DNA from: DASZVN01 sp035547055
GTDB lineage: Bacteria; Pseudomonadota; Alphaproteobacteria; Rhizobiales; Methylopilaceae
Length of the DNA: 22,695 nt
Assembly: GCA_035547055.1 (NCBI GenBank)
Contig: DASZVN010000133.1
Coordinates: forward strand, 1 to 22,695
Reading direction: 5' to 3'
Made by a program: the position numbers and the translations under genes. Of this stretch, positions 21,764-22,695 are shown piece after piece (within the stretch, counting starts at the first letter, position 1; every line of letters begins with the position of its first letter). Under the pieces are notes generated by a model, which was given only the letters and a program-made list of their open reading frames with translations, did no database searches and was not told the DNA's origin.

Positions 21764-22648
21764 ATGGCGCTCGCCTTCACGCCGCTCCACCCGCTGTTCG
21801 TCGCCGAGATGTCGGGGCTCGACCTGCGCGAGCCGATGAGCCGCGACACCATCGCCGAGATCGACGCGGCGATGGACCGGCATGCGGTGCTGGTGATCCG
21901 CGACCAGCCGCTGACGCCCGAGCAGCAGCTCGCCTTCACCCGCCAGTTCGGGCCGCTCGACATCGGCTTCGCCCGCGTCGGCGCCAAGCGCAAGGGCAGC
22001 ACGCGCACGCCGGGCTACATGGCCAACATGACCAATCTCGGCGAGGACGGGAAGGTCGTCGAGCGCGACAACGGCCGCATCCTCGGCAACATCGCCAACC
22101 AGCTCTGGCATTCGGACAGCTCGTTCCAGCAGCCGGCGGCGAAATACTCGATGCTCTACAGCGTCACCAACCCGTCCTGGGGCGGCGAGACTGAGTTCGC
22201 CGACATGCGCGCCGCCTACGACTCGCTCGACGACCGCACCAAGGCGGAGGTCGAGGGCCTCGTCTCCGAGCACTGGGCGCTGCACTCGCGCTTCATGCTG
22301 GGCGACACCGACTATACGCAGGAGGCGATCGACGCGATCCCGCCGGTCGAGTGGCCGGTGGTGCGGACCCACCCGGGCTCGGGGCGGAAGCTCCTCTTCA
22401 TCGGCGTCCACGCCCGCCGCATCCTCGGCATGAGCCTGCCCGAGGGCCGCAAGCTCCTGATGGATCTCCTGGAGCACGCGACCGCGCCGCGCCACGTCTA
22501 CCGCCACGACTGGCGGGTCGGCGACCTCGTGATCTGGGACAACCGCGCGACGCTCCACCGCGGCCGCCGCTTCGACCTCTCGGAGCCGCGCCAGCTCCGC
22601 CGCACCACCACCCTCGACGCCGCCGAGCCGCTGGAGCAGGTGGCGTAG
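21764..22648 (+). CDS. TauD/TfdA-family Fe(II)/2-oxoglutarate dioxygenase
   Basis: A 294-residue dioxygenase. The 2-His-1-carboxylate iron site is H116-x-D118 (LWHSDSSF) and H265 (RATLHRGRRF), and the 2-oxoglutarate-binding arginine is among R276-R280 (RQLRRTTT). N-terminal AEMSGLDLREPM and RHAVLVIRDQPLTPEQQ are typical of the TfdA/alpha-ketoglutarate-dependent 2,4-D dioxygenase branch rather than taurine-specific TauD. The substrate is unknown. ATG at 21764 has AAGGA ten bases upstream. It follows ilvE by 29 bases and is probably co-transcribed; a link between branched-chain amino acid supply of 2-oxoglutarate/glutamate and this enzyme is possible but unproven. Confidence 0.93.
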   Translation: MALAFTPLHPLFVAEMSGLDLREPMSRDTIAEIDAAMDRHAVLVIRDQPLTPEQQLAFTRQFGPLDIGFARVGAKRKGSTRTPGYMANMTNLGEDGKVVERDNGRILGNIANQLWHSDSSFQQPAAKYSMLYSVTNPSWGGETEFADMRAAYDSLDDRTKAEVEGLVSEHWALHSRFMLGDTDYTQEAIDAIPPVEWPVVRTHPGSGRKLLFIGVHARRILGMSLPEGRKLLMDLLEHATAPRHVYRHDWRVGDLVIWDNRATLHRGRRFDLSEPRQLRRTTTLDAAEPLEQVA

Positions 22649-22695
22649 GAACACGCCGGCACCCTGTCGTCCCGGCCGGCGCGAAGCGGAGAGCC
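22649..22695. repeat. Start of a GTCGTCCCGG-type repeat, cut by the window edge
   Basis: TGTCGTCCCGGCCGGCGCGA and onward resembles the outer arm of the GGGATCC/GTCCGGGACGAC family seen at 16976-17074. Only one arm is in the window. Confidence 0.4.

Overview
The window is high-GC chromosomal DNA from an alphaproteobacterium. This is supported by the FADH2/folate-type trmFO, DUF1127 and DUF2842 proteins beside the heme A synthase ctaA, DUF3126 near cysE, an NDUFS6-like CHCC zinc-finger protein, and several alphaproteobacterial-looking intergenic palindromic repeat families. Order or genus cannot be fixed from the sequence alone; a Rhodospirillales- or Hyphomicrobiales-like genome is plausible. 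I see no rRNA, tRNA, CRISPR array, insertion sequence or phage structural gene.

Layout. (1) 1-2230 is an accessory block with lower GC and different codon use: the 3' end of an OLD-family ATPase/TOPRIM-like gene overlaps by 4 bases a UvrD-like SF1 helicase gene. This is the architecture of a Gabija-type anti-phage module, but the TOPRIM glutamate appears to be lost. (2) 2232-6773 holds core genes: an SDR dehydrogenase, trmFO, a DUF1127 protein and DUF2842 on the minus strand, then ctaA on the plus strand. (3) 6774-9046 holds an FAD monooxygenase gene and a zinc-finger gene embedded in repeat elements. The monooxygenase gene carries one repeat in frame, its start codon lies in the loop of another, and its stop codon comes from a third. 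(4) 9047-12261 holds a plus-strand run: alpha/beta hydrolase, cysE, DUF3126 and gamma carbonic anhydrase. Between cysE and DUF3126 sits a lower-GC islet with a DUF4760 membrane protein and an elaborate leader (promoter-like sequence, 12-codon ORF, palindrome, 15-bp hairpin over the likely ribosome binding site). (5) 12357-14225 (minus) holds a small membrane protein and an orphan multi-pass sensor kinase. (6) 14452-16956 (plus) is a tightly coupled operon: exported six-EF-hand protein, ECF sigma factor, one-TM putative anti-sigma factor and CnrX/CpxP-like periplasmic sensor. (7) 17223-17939 is a TetR/COQ9-like regulator preceded by palindromes. (8) 18094-20737 (minus) is a MarR, OmpR-type regulator and EnvZ-type kinase operon. 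It is divergent from ilvE and a TauD-type dioxygenase (20838-22648), with one inverted repeat overlapping both promoters.

The best candidates for new biology are the OLD/UvrD pair with a degenerate TOPRIM, the DUF4760 islet with its attenuator-like leader, the Ca/metal-flavoured ECF operon, and the gene assembled around three repeat families.
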